NCBI GenBank assembly: GCA_001298575.1
Contig: LJCV01000198.1
Location: forward strand, 1 to 64,000
Reading direction: 5' to 3'
DNA: 64,000 nt
Source: Actinobacteria bacterium OK074
GTDB lineage: Bacteria > Actinomycetota > Actinomycetes > Streptomycetales > Streptomycetaceae
Below are positions 24,131 through 33,144 of this stretch, in pieces; within the stretch, counting starts at the first letter, position 1, and each line of letters opens with the position of its first letter. The position numbers were made by a program, and so were the translations under genes. Below the pieces are notes generated by a model. The model did no database searches and was not told the DNA's origin. It was given only the letters and a program-made list of their open reading frames with translations.

Positions 24131-27102
24131 ACCGACCCCGTGCGCCCCTTCACGACTTCCAGTTGGGCGTGGATGCGGCGGCGCAGGTCGGGGACGTGGC
24201 TGACGATGCCGACGCTGCGGTCGCGTTCGCGCAGGGAGTCCAGGACGTCGAGGACCTCGTCCAGGGTCTGGTCGTCGAGGCTGCCGAAGCCCTCGTCGAT
24301 GAACAGGGTGTCCAGGCGCACCCCGCCCGCCTCGTCGGTGACCACGTCCGCGAGGCCGAGGGCGAGGGCGAGCGAGGCGAAGAAGGTCTCGCCGCCCGAC
24401 AGGGTCGCCGTGTCCCGTTCGCGGCCGGTCCACGCGTCCACGACGTGCAGCCCGAGCCCGCTGCGGCCACGGCCGGAGCGGTCGTCGGAGTGGACGAGGG
24501 TGTAGCGCCCGGAGGACATCCGCAGCAGCCGTACGGTCGCGGCGGCGGCCACCTGTTCGGGGCGGGCGGCCAGGACGTACGACTCCAGGCGCATCTTGCG
24601 TTCGTTGTCCGCGGAGGTGCCCGCGGCCAGCCCTGCCAGCCGGGCCACCCGGTCGTACTCCTCGCGCACGGGCGCCAGCCGTCGTACGGCGGTGGTGGCG
24701 CGGGCGGAGAGGCGGTCGAGTTCGGTGCAGCGACGGGCCGCTTCGTCGCGCGCGGAGGCGGCGCTCTGGAGGCGGCGTTCGGCTGCCTCGGCCGCCTGCT
24801 GGGCGGCGGCGGGGGCGGGGGGGGGGCGGGCGGCGGCTGACGCGGTGTCCTCCTCGGCGAGGACCGCCTGGACGGCGGCCTCCTCCTGCTGCCGGGTGTC
24901 GAGGCGGCGTTGCAGTTCGCGGTGGGCGGTGTCGTCCAGAAGGGCGGCGGCCGCGGCCTGCGGGGTGTCGAAACCGGCGCGGAAGGCGGCGTCGGCGAGG
25001 CGGGCGTCGGCGTCCTTGAGCCGTTGCGCGGTGTCGGCGGCACCACGGGCGGCGTCGGCGGCCTCGGTGAGCAGCGCGGTCTGCCGTTCCAGTTGCGCGG
25101 CGCGCGCGGCCACGCTGGTGGCGGTGGCCCGGGCGTGCGTCAGCTCCGCTTCCAGCGTGGCGCTTTCGCGGTCGACAGCGTCGCGGCGGGCCACCCGGGA
25201 GGCGGCCCGTACGGCTGCCGCCTGCCGGTCGGCGCTGCGGCGCTCGTGCTCCCGCTCGGCCCGGCGCCACTCCTCCTGGGCGGCGTGCAGGCCGGGCACA
25301 CCGGCCCGGGCCTCGCGGTGCAGCCGCTCCAACTCCGTTGCCTGCTCGGCGAGTTGATGGGTCGGTTCGTCGCCGCCCTCGGCGCGGGCGGCGGCCAGGG
25401 CCTCGCGGACGACGCCGAGCCGCCGTTCGCTCTCGGTGGCCCTCTCGTCGGCCGCGCGGTACTCCGCGAGGGCGCGCTCCTCGGTCTCCCGGCCGACGTG
25501 TCCGGCGATCTTCCGTGCGGGCGCCGGGTGTTGCTCCGAGCCGCACACCGCGCAGGGTTCGCCGTCGACGAGTCCGGCAGCCAACTCGGCGGCGATGCCG
25601 GTCAGTCGCTGCTCCTTGAGGTCGAGCCAGCGCTCGTGGGCCGCGACGGCGCGACGGCGAGCGTCGAGTGCGCCCGCCTCCGCCGCCTCCGTGTCGCGGG
25701 CCAACTGGTCGCGCAGCCGGGCCGCGTTCAGCCGCTGCCCGGCCGACTCCCGCCGCAGGGCCAGCTGTTCGGCCCGGGTGGCCGCCTCCTGCGCGGTGTC
25801 GATCCGGGTCTGGAACGCGGCGCGGTTCGTCTCCCACCCGGCGAGCCAGCCCTCGGCGTCCGCGACGACCGCCTCGTCGGCCCGTTCCTCGCGGTCGAAG
25901 TCGGCGCGTTCGGTGGCGAGTTGGGCCAGCCGGCGTTCGGCGCGGCGGGCGGGCTCCAGGCCGCCCCGTTCCTCGGCGGCGCGGCGGGCGGCGGTGGCGA
26001 GCCCGGCGGCGCCCGACTCGGCGAAGGTGTCCGGGAGCAGGGCCCGCGCGCGGGTCTCGTTCTCGGCGGCCCGCCGGTGTTCGGCGTCGGCCGCCTCGCG
26101 CAGGTCGAGCGCGGGCGCCACCACCTCGGCCTTGCGGGCGCGTTCCAGGCGTGCCCGGTCGGCGAGGTGCGCGTCGGCGCCCGCGGCGAGCAGCTCGGCC
26201 CGCTGCCGGGCCTCGCCGAACCTCCGTTGCAGGCGGGCGAGTTCGCGGACGTCGTCCAGGTCGCGCTCGGCGGCACCGCGGGCCGCGTCGGCCGCCGTGC
26301 GGGCGCAGTGCGCGATGGTGAGCCGTTCGCGGGCGGTACTGCGGGCGAGGGCCGCCCAGGCGAGCACGGCGTCGGCGAGGCCGGGGGCGCCGGGCGCGAG
26401 GTCGGGCAGGGGTTCTTCGGCGCGGCCCGCGGCCTGCTGCATGCGGTGTGCGTCGGCGAGCAACTCGGCGTCGCCGTCCCGCACTTCGGCCTCGGCCGCG
26501 CGGCGGCGTTCGGCGAGGCGCTGTTCGACCTCGGCGAAGCGGTGGGTGTCGAAGAGCCGGCCGAGGAGTCGGCCGCGGGCCTCGGCGTCGGCGCGCAGGA
26601 AGCGGGCGAAGTCGCCCTGCGGCAACAGCACGACCTGGCAGAACTGTTCGCGGCTCATGCCGAGGAGCTGGGTGATCTCCTCGCCGATCTCCTGGTGGGA
26701 GCGGCTGAGGTCCTTCCAGGAACCGGCCCCCGCGTCGTACTCGCGCAGCCGGCTCTGCGCCTTCTCCGTGGTGGTGCCGCTGCCGCGCTTCTTGGGGCGG
26801 GCCCACGGCGGCTGCCGGGTGACCTCCAACCGGCGCCCCGCGACGGTGAGTTCGAGCCGGACCTCGGTACGGGTGTCCGGCGCCGCGTGGTCGCTGCGCA
26901 GGTTCAGCCCCTGGCTGCTCTGCCGGGCCCCGGGGACGGTGCCGTACAGGGCGTAGCAGACGGCGTCCAGGATCGAGGTCTTGCCCGCGCCGGTCGCGCC
27001 GTGCAGCAGGAAGAGCCCGGCGGCGGAGAGTTCGTCGAAGTCGACGCACTGACTGCCGCCGAAGGGGCCGAAGGCGGTGAGATCGAGCCGGTGGAGCCTC
27101 AT
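24106..27102 (-). CDS. sbcC: Exonuclease SbcCD subunit C (SMC-like ATPase)
   Basis: A 998-residue ABC/SMC-type ATPase. The N-terminal Walker A is LLHGATGAGKTSILDAVCYALYG (near 34-56). Long Arg/Glu/Ala-rich coiled coils flank a zinc hook CAVC (Cys 517 and 520). The C-terminal signature LSGGETFFASLALALGLA and Walker B LDTLFIDEGFGSLD follow. With SbcD it forms the Mre11-Rad50-like nuclease that processes DNA hairpins and blocked ends. The ATG overlaps the stop of a 21-codon cistron, and its Shine-Dalgarno GGAGG lies within that cistron. Confidence 0.95.
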   Translation of the reverse strand: MRLHRLDLTAFGPFGGSQCVDFDELSAAGLFLLHGATGAGKTSILDAVCYALYGTVPGARQSSQGLNLRSDHAAPDTRTEVRLELTVAGRRLEVTRQPPWARPKKRGSGTTTEKAQSRLREYDAGAGSWKDLSRSHQEIGEEITQLLGMSREQFCQVVLLPQGDFARFLRADAEARGRLLGRLFDTHRFAEVEQRLAERRRAAEAEVRDGDAELLADAHRMQQAAGRAEEPLPDLAPGAPGLADAVLAWAALARSTARERLTIAHCARTAADAARGAAERDLDDVRELARLQRRFGEARQRAELLAAGADAHLADRARLERARKAEVVAPALDLREAADAEHRRAAENETRARALLPDTFAESGAAGLATAARRAAEERGGLEPARRAERRLAQLATERADFDREERADEAVVADAEGWLAGWETNRAAFQTRIDTAQEAATRAEQLALRRESAGQRLNAARLRDQLARDTEAAEAGALDARRRAVAAHERWLDLKEQRLTGIAAELAAGLVDGEPCAVCGSEQHPAPARKIAGHVGRETEERALAEYRAADERATESERRLGVVREALAAARAEGGDEPTHQLAEQATELERLHREARAGVPGLHAAQEEWRRAEREHERRSADRQAAAVRAASRVARRDAVDRESATLEAELTHARATATSVAARAAQLERQTALLTEAADAARGAADTAQRLKDADARLADAAFRAGFDTPQAAAAALLDDTAHRELQRRLDTRQQEEAAVQAVLAEEDTASAAARPPPAPAAAQQAAEAAERRLQSAASARDEAARRCTELDRLSARATTAVRRLAPVREEYDRVARLAGLAAGTSADNERKMRLESYVLAARPEQVAAAATVRLLRMSSGRYTLVHSDDRSGRGRSGLGLHVVDAWTGRERDTATLSGGETFFASLALALGLADVVTDEAGGVRLDTLFIDEGFGSLDDQTLDEVLDVLDSLRERDRSVGIVSHVPDLRRRIHAQLEVVKGRTGSVVRQRGGS

Positions 27103-27164
27103 CGGGCGGCCTCCGGGAAGACGGTCGTGGTCGTGATCGGCCGCGCGGCCCTGATGTCCGTCAT
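27099..27164 (-). CDS. 21-residue cistron bridging sbcD and sbcC
   Basis: Starting at 27164, an ATG overlaps the sbcD stop (ATGA). The frame encodes MTDIRAARPITTTTVFPEAAR and ends in a TGA that overlaps the sbcC start (again ATGA). GGGAGG lies seven bases before its ATG, at ideal distance. The perfect ATGA joints on both sides and the strong ribosome site argue for real translation. Its likely role is to carry ribosomes from sbcD into sbcC. The peptide itself has no recognisable motif. Confidence 0.6.
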   Translation of the reverse strand: MTDIRAARPITTTTVFPEAAR

Positions 27165-28324
27165 CGCGAGACCTCCCGCACCGTCTCGTCCGCCCGTACC
27201 GCGTCGAACGCGTCCTGGAGGACGAGCTGTTCGCGGTCGTCGGGGCCCGCCCCGCGGACGTGGGCGACGAAGTCCTCCGCGATCTGGTGGTCGGTGCGGC
27301 CCGCGAGGCGTCGGGCGTAGGTGGCGCCGGTGTCCTCCGGGGGGCGGTCGGGGTCGAAGGCGAGGGCGAGAGTGTGTGGGAAGCGTTCGGTGAGGCGGGC
27401 CATGGGGTCGGCGGGGCGTACCGGGTCGGTGAGGGTGGCCTCCACCCATGCCTCCTCGTGGCGGGCCAGTTCCGGGTCGGCCAGGAGGTCCTCCAACTCG
27501 CCCCGGATCCGGGCGAGTCTGCGCGGCACCGGGCAGTCGATCCGCTCGGCGGCGACCGTGCCGTCCGCCCCCAGGTCGAGCAGCCACATGCTCTTGCGGT
27601 GGTCGGTCTCCGAGAAGGAGTACGGCAGCGGGGAGCCCGAGTAGCGCACGCGTTCGGTGATGGTCTGGCTGCCGTGCAGATGGCCGACGGCCGCGTAGTC
27701 GACGCCGTCGAACACCCCGGCGGGGACGGCGGCCACCCCGCCGACGGTGATGTCCCGCTCGCTGTCGCTGGCCTCGCCGCCGGTGACGAACGCGTGCGCG
27801 AGGACGACCGAGCGGGTGCCGGCGGGCCGGGCGGCCAGGTCGGCGCGGACGCGGTCCATCGCGGCGGCCAGCACCGTCTCGTGGCCCGCCCGGTCCACCC
27901 CGAACTCGTCCTTCACCAGGGCGGGTTCGAGGTAGGGCAGGCCGTAGAAGGCCACGTCGCCGTGGGCGTCGGGCAGGATCACCGGGGTGCCGCAGGCGGC
28001 GGGGTCGGTGCGCAGGTGGATGCCCGCGCGGCCGATCAGTCCGGCGCCCACGCCCAGGCGGCGGGCCGAGTCGTGGTTGCCGGAGATCATCACCGTGGGC
28101 ACGCCCAGGTCCGCGAGGCGGTGCAGGGCGTCGTCGAAGAGTTCGACGGCGGCCAGCGGCGGCACCGCGCGGTCGTAGACGTCACCCGCCACGACCACCG
28201 CGTCCACCTCCCGCTCCCGCACGGTCGTGACGAGGTGGGTGACGAAGTCGGCCTGGGCCCCGAGCATGTTCACCCGGTGGAAGGGGCGGCCCAGGTGCCA
28301 GTCGGAGGTGTGCAGGATCCTCAA
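27161..28324 (-). CDS. sbcD: Exonuclease SbcCD subunit D (metallophosphatase nuclease)
   Basis: A 387-residue Mre11-type nuclease. Metal-binding motifs are D8-x-H10 (TSDWHLGR), GDVYDR at 47-52, GNHD at 82-85, and the later LAHAFVTGG and GHLHGSQ segments. A C-terminal cap domain runs from about 290. It is the catalytic partner of SbcC downstream. The start codon is TTG. It is expressed from the minus strand upstream of the tiny cistron and sbcC. Confidence 0.95.
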   Translation of the reverse strand: MRILHTSDWHLGRPFHRVNMLGAQADFVTHLVTTVREREVDAVVVAGDVYDRAVPPLAAVELFDDALHRLADLGVPTVMISGNHDSARRLGVGAGLIGRAGIHLRTDPAACGTPVILPDAHGDVAFYGLPYLEPALVKDEFGVDRAGHETVLAAAMDRVRADLAARPAGTRSVVLAHAFVTGGEASDSERDITVGGVAAVPAGVFDGVDYAAVGHLHGSQTITERVRYSGSPLPYSFSETDHRKSMWLLDLGADGTVAAERIDCPVPRRLARIRGELEDLLADPELARHEEAWVEATLTDPVRPADPMARLTERFPHTLALAFDPDRPPEDTGATYARRLAGRTDHQIAEDFVAHVRGAGPDDREQLVLQDAFDAVRADETVREVSR

Positions 28325-28487
28325 CCCGCCGCTCCGACCATCACATTGCCGACCGGTGCGAACTCCCCGGCCTCCCCGTACGCCTCGTTCTCCGCGCCCC
28401 CACCGGCCACGCCCGCACCTGTCCGTACCTGATCCATCACGGGCCTCAGTCTGCCACCGACCACTGACAGTCAGGTCCGACAGCCGG

Positions 28488-28515
28488 GTCCGGGCGCCCG
28501 TTTCCGGGCCCGGAC
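28488..28515 (-). terminator. Terminator of the EccC-like operon
   Basis: A GC-rich hairpin with a small bulge (GTCCGGGC arm at 28488-28495 against the CCCGGAC end at 28515) begins eight bases after the EccC-like stop codon on the minus strand. The rest of the gap to sbcD (28325-28487) holds no visible gene. Confidence 0.5.
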
Positions 28516-28523
28516 GGCGGATG

Positions 28524-31500
28524 TCAGGACAGATCCGTCACCGGAATCTGTACGCTCACCGCCTCCCCGGTGCGCGGGTCCACCGTCAGCCCGCGCCCGG
28601 GCCGGTGGCCGCGCAGCAGTGCGTGGGTCAGGCGGACGCCGATGATGTCGCCCTCCATGAGGGTGCCCGGAGCCAGCAGCAGGCCCTTGCGGTGGCGTTT
28701 GATGGCGCTGAGCCAGCCCATCGCGCCCGCCATGGTCTCCGCGGTGGCGGCGGCGACCACGCCGGTGGCCCGGTCGCGGCCGGAGGTGACCAGTTCCCGC
28801 AGGTCGAGGTCGATGGCGGGCATGACCAGCAGGTCGGCGTCGTCCACGACGACCACGCGGGGGCCGCCGTCCGCCCCGAGGGCCTCGGCGAGCTCCTTGG
28901 AGGTGGGCGTCGTCGAGGTGAGCAGCCGGACGCCGGGGTGGCCGCCGAGGGCGCGCAGGGGCGACTCGCGCGGTGCGAGGACGACCAGGCGGGTGCCGGA
29001 GGCGAGCAGCGAGACCGCGAGGGACGCCAGCGTCGTACTGCGGCCGGAGCCGGGCGGTCCGGCGACGACGAACGTCGGCGAGGCGCCCGCGAAGTCCACG
29101 CCCACGGGTGAGACGTCGTCGCCGCCCAGGCCCAGCAGTCCCCACAGGGGGCGGCGGAACTCCTCGCGCACCTTGTCGTACGCCTCGGCGAAGTCGACCT
29201 TCGCGGGGAGGGTGCCGATGCGGGCGGGCCGGAGCTCGTCGGGCAGTCCGGCGTCGCGGCGGGCGGCCTCGGCGCCGATGGTGCGCAGGGCTTCGGCCTG
29301 GTCCTGGCCGGAGGTGCCGGGGGCGAGCAACGCGACCTGGATCTCGGTGCCTTCGGTGGTCCAGCCCTGGCCGGGGCGGATGGTGTCGGGCAGTTCGCGG
29401 GGGCGCTTGCCGACGACGTGGTAGTCGGTGCGGTCGTTGAGGCGCAGCAGCAGTTTGTTGTCGTTGAGGGCGGTGCTGCGGCCGGACAGCAGGGCCCGTT
29501 CGGAGGTGGCGACGACGTGCAGGCCCGCTCCGGCGCCCTCCCGCAGCAGCCGGTTGACCTGGTCCATCTGGCGACCGCCGTTGTGTTCGGCGATGCGGTC
29601 GACGAGCGCGTCCCAGCCGTCGACGAAGAGCACGACGTGCGCGGGCCGGGCACCCGCGGGCACGATCTCGCGCAGTTCGGTGAGGTTGCTCGCGTGGTGC
29701 CGGGTCAACAGCTCCTGGCGGCGCCCGAGTTCGGCGTCCAGCCGGGCCAGCAGCCGTTCCAGCCGTTCGGTGTCGCCGCGCGGCACGACGGCACCGCAGT
29801 GCGGCAGGACCCCGAGGGCGGTCAGGGCACCGCCCGCGTGGTCGATGCCGTACAGGTGGACGTCCTGGGAGCCGTGGCCTCGGGCGAGGGCGCCGGCCAT
29901 GGTGCGCAGGACCTGGGAGCGGCCGGAGCGCGGGATGCCGATGACGTAGAGGTGGCCGAAGGTGGCGAGGTCCAACTGGACGGGGAGCTGGGCCTGTTCG
30001 GCGGGCAGGTCGGACAACGCCCAGGAGACGGGGGCGAGTTGGGCGCCGCCGGGCTTGTCTGGCTGCGGGAGGTCGTCGATGAGGACGGCCTGGCCGAGCG
30101 GGGGCAGCCAGGGGCTCGGCTGGGGTGCGCAGTCGGCGAGTTCGGCGGCCTCGCGCACCGCGTCGACCAGGGCGCCGAGGGCGGTGGGCAGCCCCTCGTC
30201 GGCGGCCGGTGCGGCGGGTCCGGTGACCGGGGTGGGCAGGCCGAGGCCGCGGCCGAGCCGCTGCCAGGTCAGTTCGGCGCCCCACACCTGCGGGGTGTCG
30301 TCCGCCGCCTGCGGGGCCCGCGCCGGGGCCGTGCCCGGCATCGGCGTGCCGGAGTAGGCGGTCTGGAACGGTACGACGGTGCCGTGGCCGAGCCGGGCCA
30401 GAGCGCGGCCCGGTGTCTCCGGGGAGATGCTGACGGCGTCCTTGATGTCGATGACGTCGGTGCTCTCCCCGGCGTCGGTGACGCGCAGCGCGATGCGCAG
30501 GTTGGTGTTGGCGCGGATGTCGGCGCTGACCACACCGGCCGGGCGCTGGGTGGCCAGCACGAGGTGGATGCCGAGGGACCGGCCGCGCTGGGCGATGGAG
30601 ACCAGGCCGGGGATGAAGTCGGGGATCTCCCGGTAGAGGGTGGCGAACTCGTCGATGACGAGCACGAGCCTTGGTACGGGGGCGAGTTGGGGGTCCCGGC
30701 GGCGCATCCCCTGGTATTCGGGCAGGTCCTTGGCGCCGACGGCGGCCAGGATGTGTTCGCGGCGCACGAGTTCGGCCGCGAGGGAGGTCAGGGCGCGCTG
30801 CACGAGGTGGCTGTCGAGGTCGGTGACCATGCCGAGGGTGTGCGGGAGCTGGACGCAGTCCTTGAAGGCGCTGCCGCCCTTGTAGTCGACGAGGACGAAG
30901 GTGAGTTCGTCGGGCCGGTTGACGGTGGCGAGGGAGGCCACGAACGTCTGGAGCAGCTCCGACTTGCCGGATCCGGTGGTGCCCGCGACCAGGCCGTGCG
31001 GTCCGTCCTTGACGAGGTCGAAGGCGACCGGACCGTCGTAACCGGCGCCCAGCAGCAGTTCGGTGGAGGCGGGCCGCCGCTGCCAGCGGGCGGCGATCTC
31101 GGCGGCTGTGGGCTCGGGCAGTTCGAGGAGGTCGAGCAGGCCGATGCGGGTGGGCAGGCCCTCGGCGGCGTCGGGGGTGACGTCGTGCAGGGGCGCGAGC
31201 CCGCGGGCGAGCCGTTCGCACCAGGCGGGTTCGACGAGGTCGGGGCGGATGCCGGGGATGTCGGGCCGTCCGGTGCGGCGCAGGGTGAGCCCGCCGTCCT
31301 CGTGGCGGACGACGGCGGTGCACTCCTCGGGCAGGAAGCGTTCCTCCTGGTCGAGGCAGAGCGGGAAGATCCGCACCGCCGGGCCCTCCTTCAGCACCGC
31401 GACGATGCCGGGCACGTCGCGCAGGCGGCGCGCCCCGTCCATCACGACGAGCACGTCCGGCTCGCTGAGCAGGGCCTTGCTCATGGTGGATTCGGCGGCC

Positions 31501-33134
31501 CGCCGGCGGGTGCGCAGCGTGGAGACGAGTTCGGCGACGCGGTTGGCGACGGTCTCGGGGTCGTTGCCGATGAGGGTGACGGCGCCGCCCCGGGTGCCGG
31601 GCAGGCCGTCGCGGGAGTGCGGCAGCCAGCGCGCCCAGTCCCAGGAGTCCTCGGACGCCTTGTCGGTGAGGACAACGATGCGCAGGTCGCGCGGGGTGTG
31701 CAGGACGGCGGCCTGGGCGGTCAGCCAGCGGGCCAGGGCCCGCACGGAGCCGCTCTCGCCGGCCAGCCCGACCACGCCGCAGTCGACCAGGCCGACGTTG
31801 ACGGGCGCGTCCGGGATGGTCCAGTGCACGGCGGTGTGGTTGTCCTCGCGTGCCGCGTCGTCGATGTTCAGCAGGGACGGCTGGGCGGCGGTGCCCAGGC
31901 GCAGCGAGAGGTGGTCCGGGTCGCCACGGCGGCGTTCCCACAGGCGGCGGCCGGGGCCGACGGCCCACAGTCCGGCGAGCGCCGGGTCGGGTGCGCTGTC
32001 GGTGCGCAGCCGCTGCTCGGTGTGGACCTTCTCGCGCACATCCGCTTCGAGCGAGGCGCGGCGCTGCCGGTAGACGCGGGACTTCTCCTCGTAGTCCTTG
32101 CGGGCCGCGCGGCGCCCGCTGACGTGGTTCGCCGCGATGAGCAGCGGCGAGAGGAGCATGAACAGCATGTAGTAGTACGAGTTCCAGATGAGCATCATGC
32201 CGACGCCCATGGCCATCGGGGCGACGGCCACCAGCAGCGGGATGGGCCGGCGCGCGGGCGGCTCGGGCGGTCCCGGCAGCCGGAACCGCTCGGGCACCAG
32301 GTGCGGGAGGATGCGCGGCGGCCGGTTGTAGTCGAGGCCGCCCCCGCCCTCGGAGGGGACGACCGCCGCGTCGCGCCGGGTGGGCTCGGCGATCCGCAAC
32401 AGGTGCTCCCCCACGGCCAGTTCGGCGCCGAGCGGCCAGAGTGCCCAGCCGTCGGGCAGGTCCGCGGGCTCGACGGCGTCCTCGGCCGCCTCCGCCGCTT
32501 CCTCCTCGTCCTGCTCGACGAGGGGCAGCAGCGGCGTGTTGGGCCGCCCCCGGTGCTCGGGCGGCTCGGGCACGGACAGCCGTACGGGGCCGTCGTGTTC
32601 GGTGCCGCTGCCGCTGCCGTGCCCGGTTTCGTGCTCGGCGAGTTCGACGAGGGCGGATCCGTCGGGGCGTACGGTCACGCGGACGCCGTCCGCGGGCATG
32701 CCGCGCCCTTCGAGCGGTACGGCGGCGTCCTGGAGCGGGCCGATGCCGTGGGTGCCGAGGCCGAGTTGGTACACGCGCCCGGCGTCCGGGCCGCCCACCA
32801 CCTGGAGTTCGACCACCGGGGTGTGGTCCGCGCCGCGCGGCTGTGGCATGGCGGCGCGCTCGGGGCCGTAGGCGACGGCGGCCCTCGGGGCGGGTGCGCC
32901 GAGGCCGACGATGCTGCCGTCCATGAGGGGGCTGGCGGCCAACTCGGTGCCGGGGGCGAGGGGTTCGCCGTCGAGGTAGCAGTCGGGGGCGGCCGGAGCG
33001 GGGCCGTCGCCCGCGCGGACCCCGGCCAGGTGTGCGGCGACGTCCTGCACCGGGGTGGTGCCGGCCGCGCTGAGCAGGACGTCCTGGCGGGAGGCGGGGT
33101 CGCCGTCGGAGATGGTGGTGACGAGGAGTTTCAT
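28524..33134 (-). CDS. EccC/EssC-like FtsK/SpoIIIE ATPase of a type VII-like secretion system
   Basis: A 1536-residue protein. Residues 1-78 look ubiquitin/YukD-like and about 105-190 FHA-like, as in EssC rather than mycobacterial EccC. Two membrane helices lie at about 298-338. The first FtsK domain has Walker A GTTGSGKS at 718-725 and Walker B LVLVIDEF at 823-830. The second has GIPRSGRS at 1066-1073, and the third GPPGSGRS at 1359-1366 with VVVVDDAD at 1427-1434. In domains two and three the Walker lysine is arginine, so they probably bind but hydrolyse poorly, as often found in this family. It would power substrate export. It is the last gene of an ECF sigma operon. Confidence 0.9.
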   Translation of the reverse strand: MKLLVTTISDGDPASRQDVLLSAAGTTPVQDVAAHLAGVRAGDGPAPAAPDCYLDGEPLAPGTELAASPLMDGSIVGLGAPAPRAAVAYGPERAAMPQPRGADHTPVVELQVVGGPDAGRVYQLGLGTHGIGPLQDAAVPLEGRGMPADGVRVTVRPDGSALVELAEHETGHGSGSGTEHDGPVRLSVPEPPEHRGRPNTPLLPLVEQDEEEAAEAAEDAVEPADLPDGWALWPLGAELAVGEHLLRIAEPTRRDAAVVPSEGGGGLDYNRPPRILPHLVPERFRLPGPPEPPARRPIPLLVAVAPMAMGVGMMLIWNSYYYMLFMLLSPLLIAANHVSGRRAARKDYEEKSRVYRQRRASLEADVREKVHTEQRLRTDSAPDPALAGLWAVGPGRRLWERRRGDPDHLSLRLGTAAQPSLLNIDDAAREDNHTAVHWTIPDAPVNVGLVDCGVVGLAGESGSVRALARWLTAQAAVLHTPRDLRIVVLTDKASEDSWDWARWLPHSRDGLPGTRGGAVTLIGNDPETVANRVAELVSTLRTRRRAAESTMSKALLSEPDVLVVMDGARRLRDVPGIVAVLKEGPAVRIFPLCLDQEERFLPEECTAVVRHEDGGLTLRRTGRPDIPGIRPDLVEPAWCERLARGLAPLHDVTPDAAEGLPTRIGLLDLLELPEPTAAEIAARWQRRPASTELLLGAGYDGPVAFDLVKDGPHGLVAGTTGSGKSELLQTFVASLATVNRPDELTFVLVDYKGGSAFKDCVQLPHTLGMVTDLDSHLVQRALTSLAAELVRREHILAAVGAKDLPEYQGMRRRDPQLAPVPRLVLVIDEFATLYREIPDFIPGLVSIAQRGRSLGIHLVLATQRPAGVVSADIRANTNLRIALRVTDAGESTDVIDIKDAVSISPETPGRALARLGHGTVVPFQTAYSGTPMPGTAPARAPQAADDTPQVWGAELTWQRLGRGLGLPTPVTGPAAPAADEGLPTALGALVDAVREAAELADCAPQPSPWLPPLGQAVLIDDLPQPDKPGGAQLAPVSWALSDLPAEQAQLPVQLDLATFGHLYVIGIPRSGRSQVLRTMAGALARGHGSQDVHLYGIDHAGGALTALGVLPHCGAVVPRGDTERLERLLARLDAELGRRQELLTRHHASNLTELREIVPAGARPAHVVLFVDGWDALVDRIAEHNGGRQMDQVNRLLREGAGAGLHVVATSERALLSGRSTALNDNKLLLRLNDRTDYHVVGKRPRELPDTIRPGQGWTTEGTEIQVALLAPGTSGQDQAEALRTIGAEAARRDAGLPDELRPARIGTLPAKVDFAEAYDKVREEFRRPLWGLLGLGGDDVSPVGVDFAGASPTFVVAGPPGSGRSTTLASLAVSLLASGTRLVVLAPRESPLRALGGHPGVRLLTSTTPTSKELAEALGADGGPRVVVVDDADLLVMPAIDLDLRELVTSGRDRATGVVAAATAETMAGAMGWLSAIKRHRKGLLLAPGTLMEGDIIGVRLTHALLRGHRPGRGLTVDPRTGEAVSVQIPVTDLS

Positions 33135-33144
33135 CGGTGGGTGG

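Noticed and set aside
22139..27049. Very long open frames antisense or shadow to real genes (e.g. 22139-27049 minus, 29418-33434 plus, 37423-40197 minus, 40690-44913 minus)
   Set aside because: They are Arg/Pro/Gly-rich translations with no domains, produced by the high third-position GC of the true genes on the other strand or frame.
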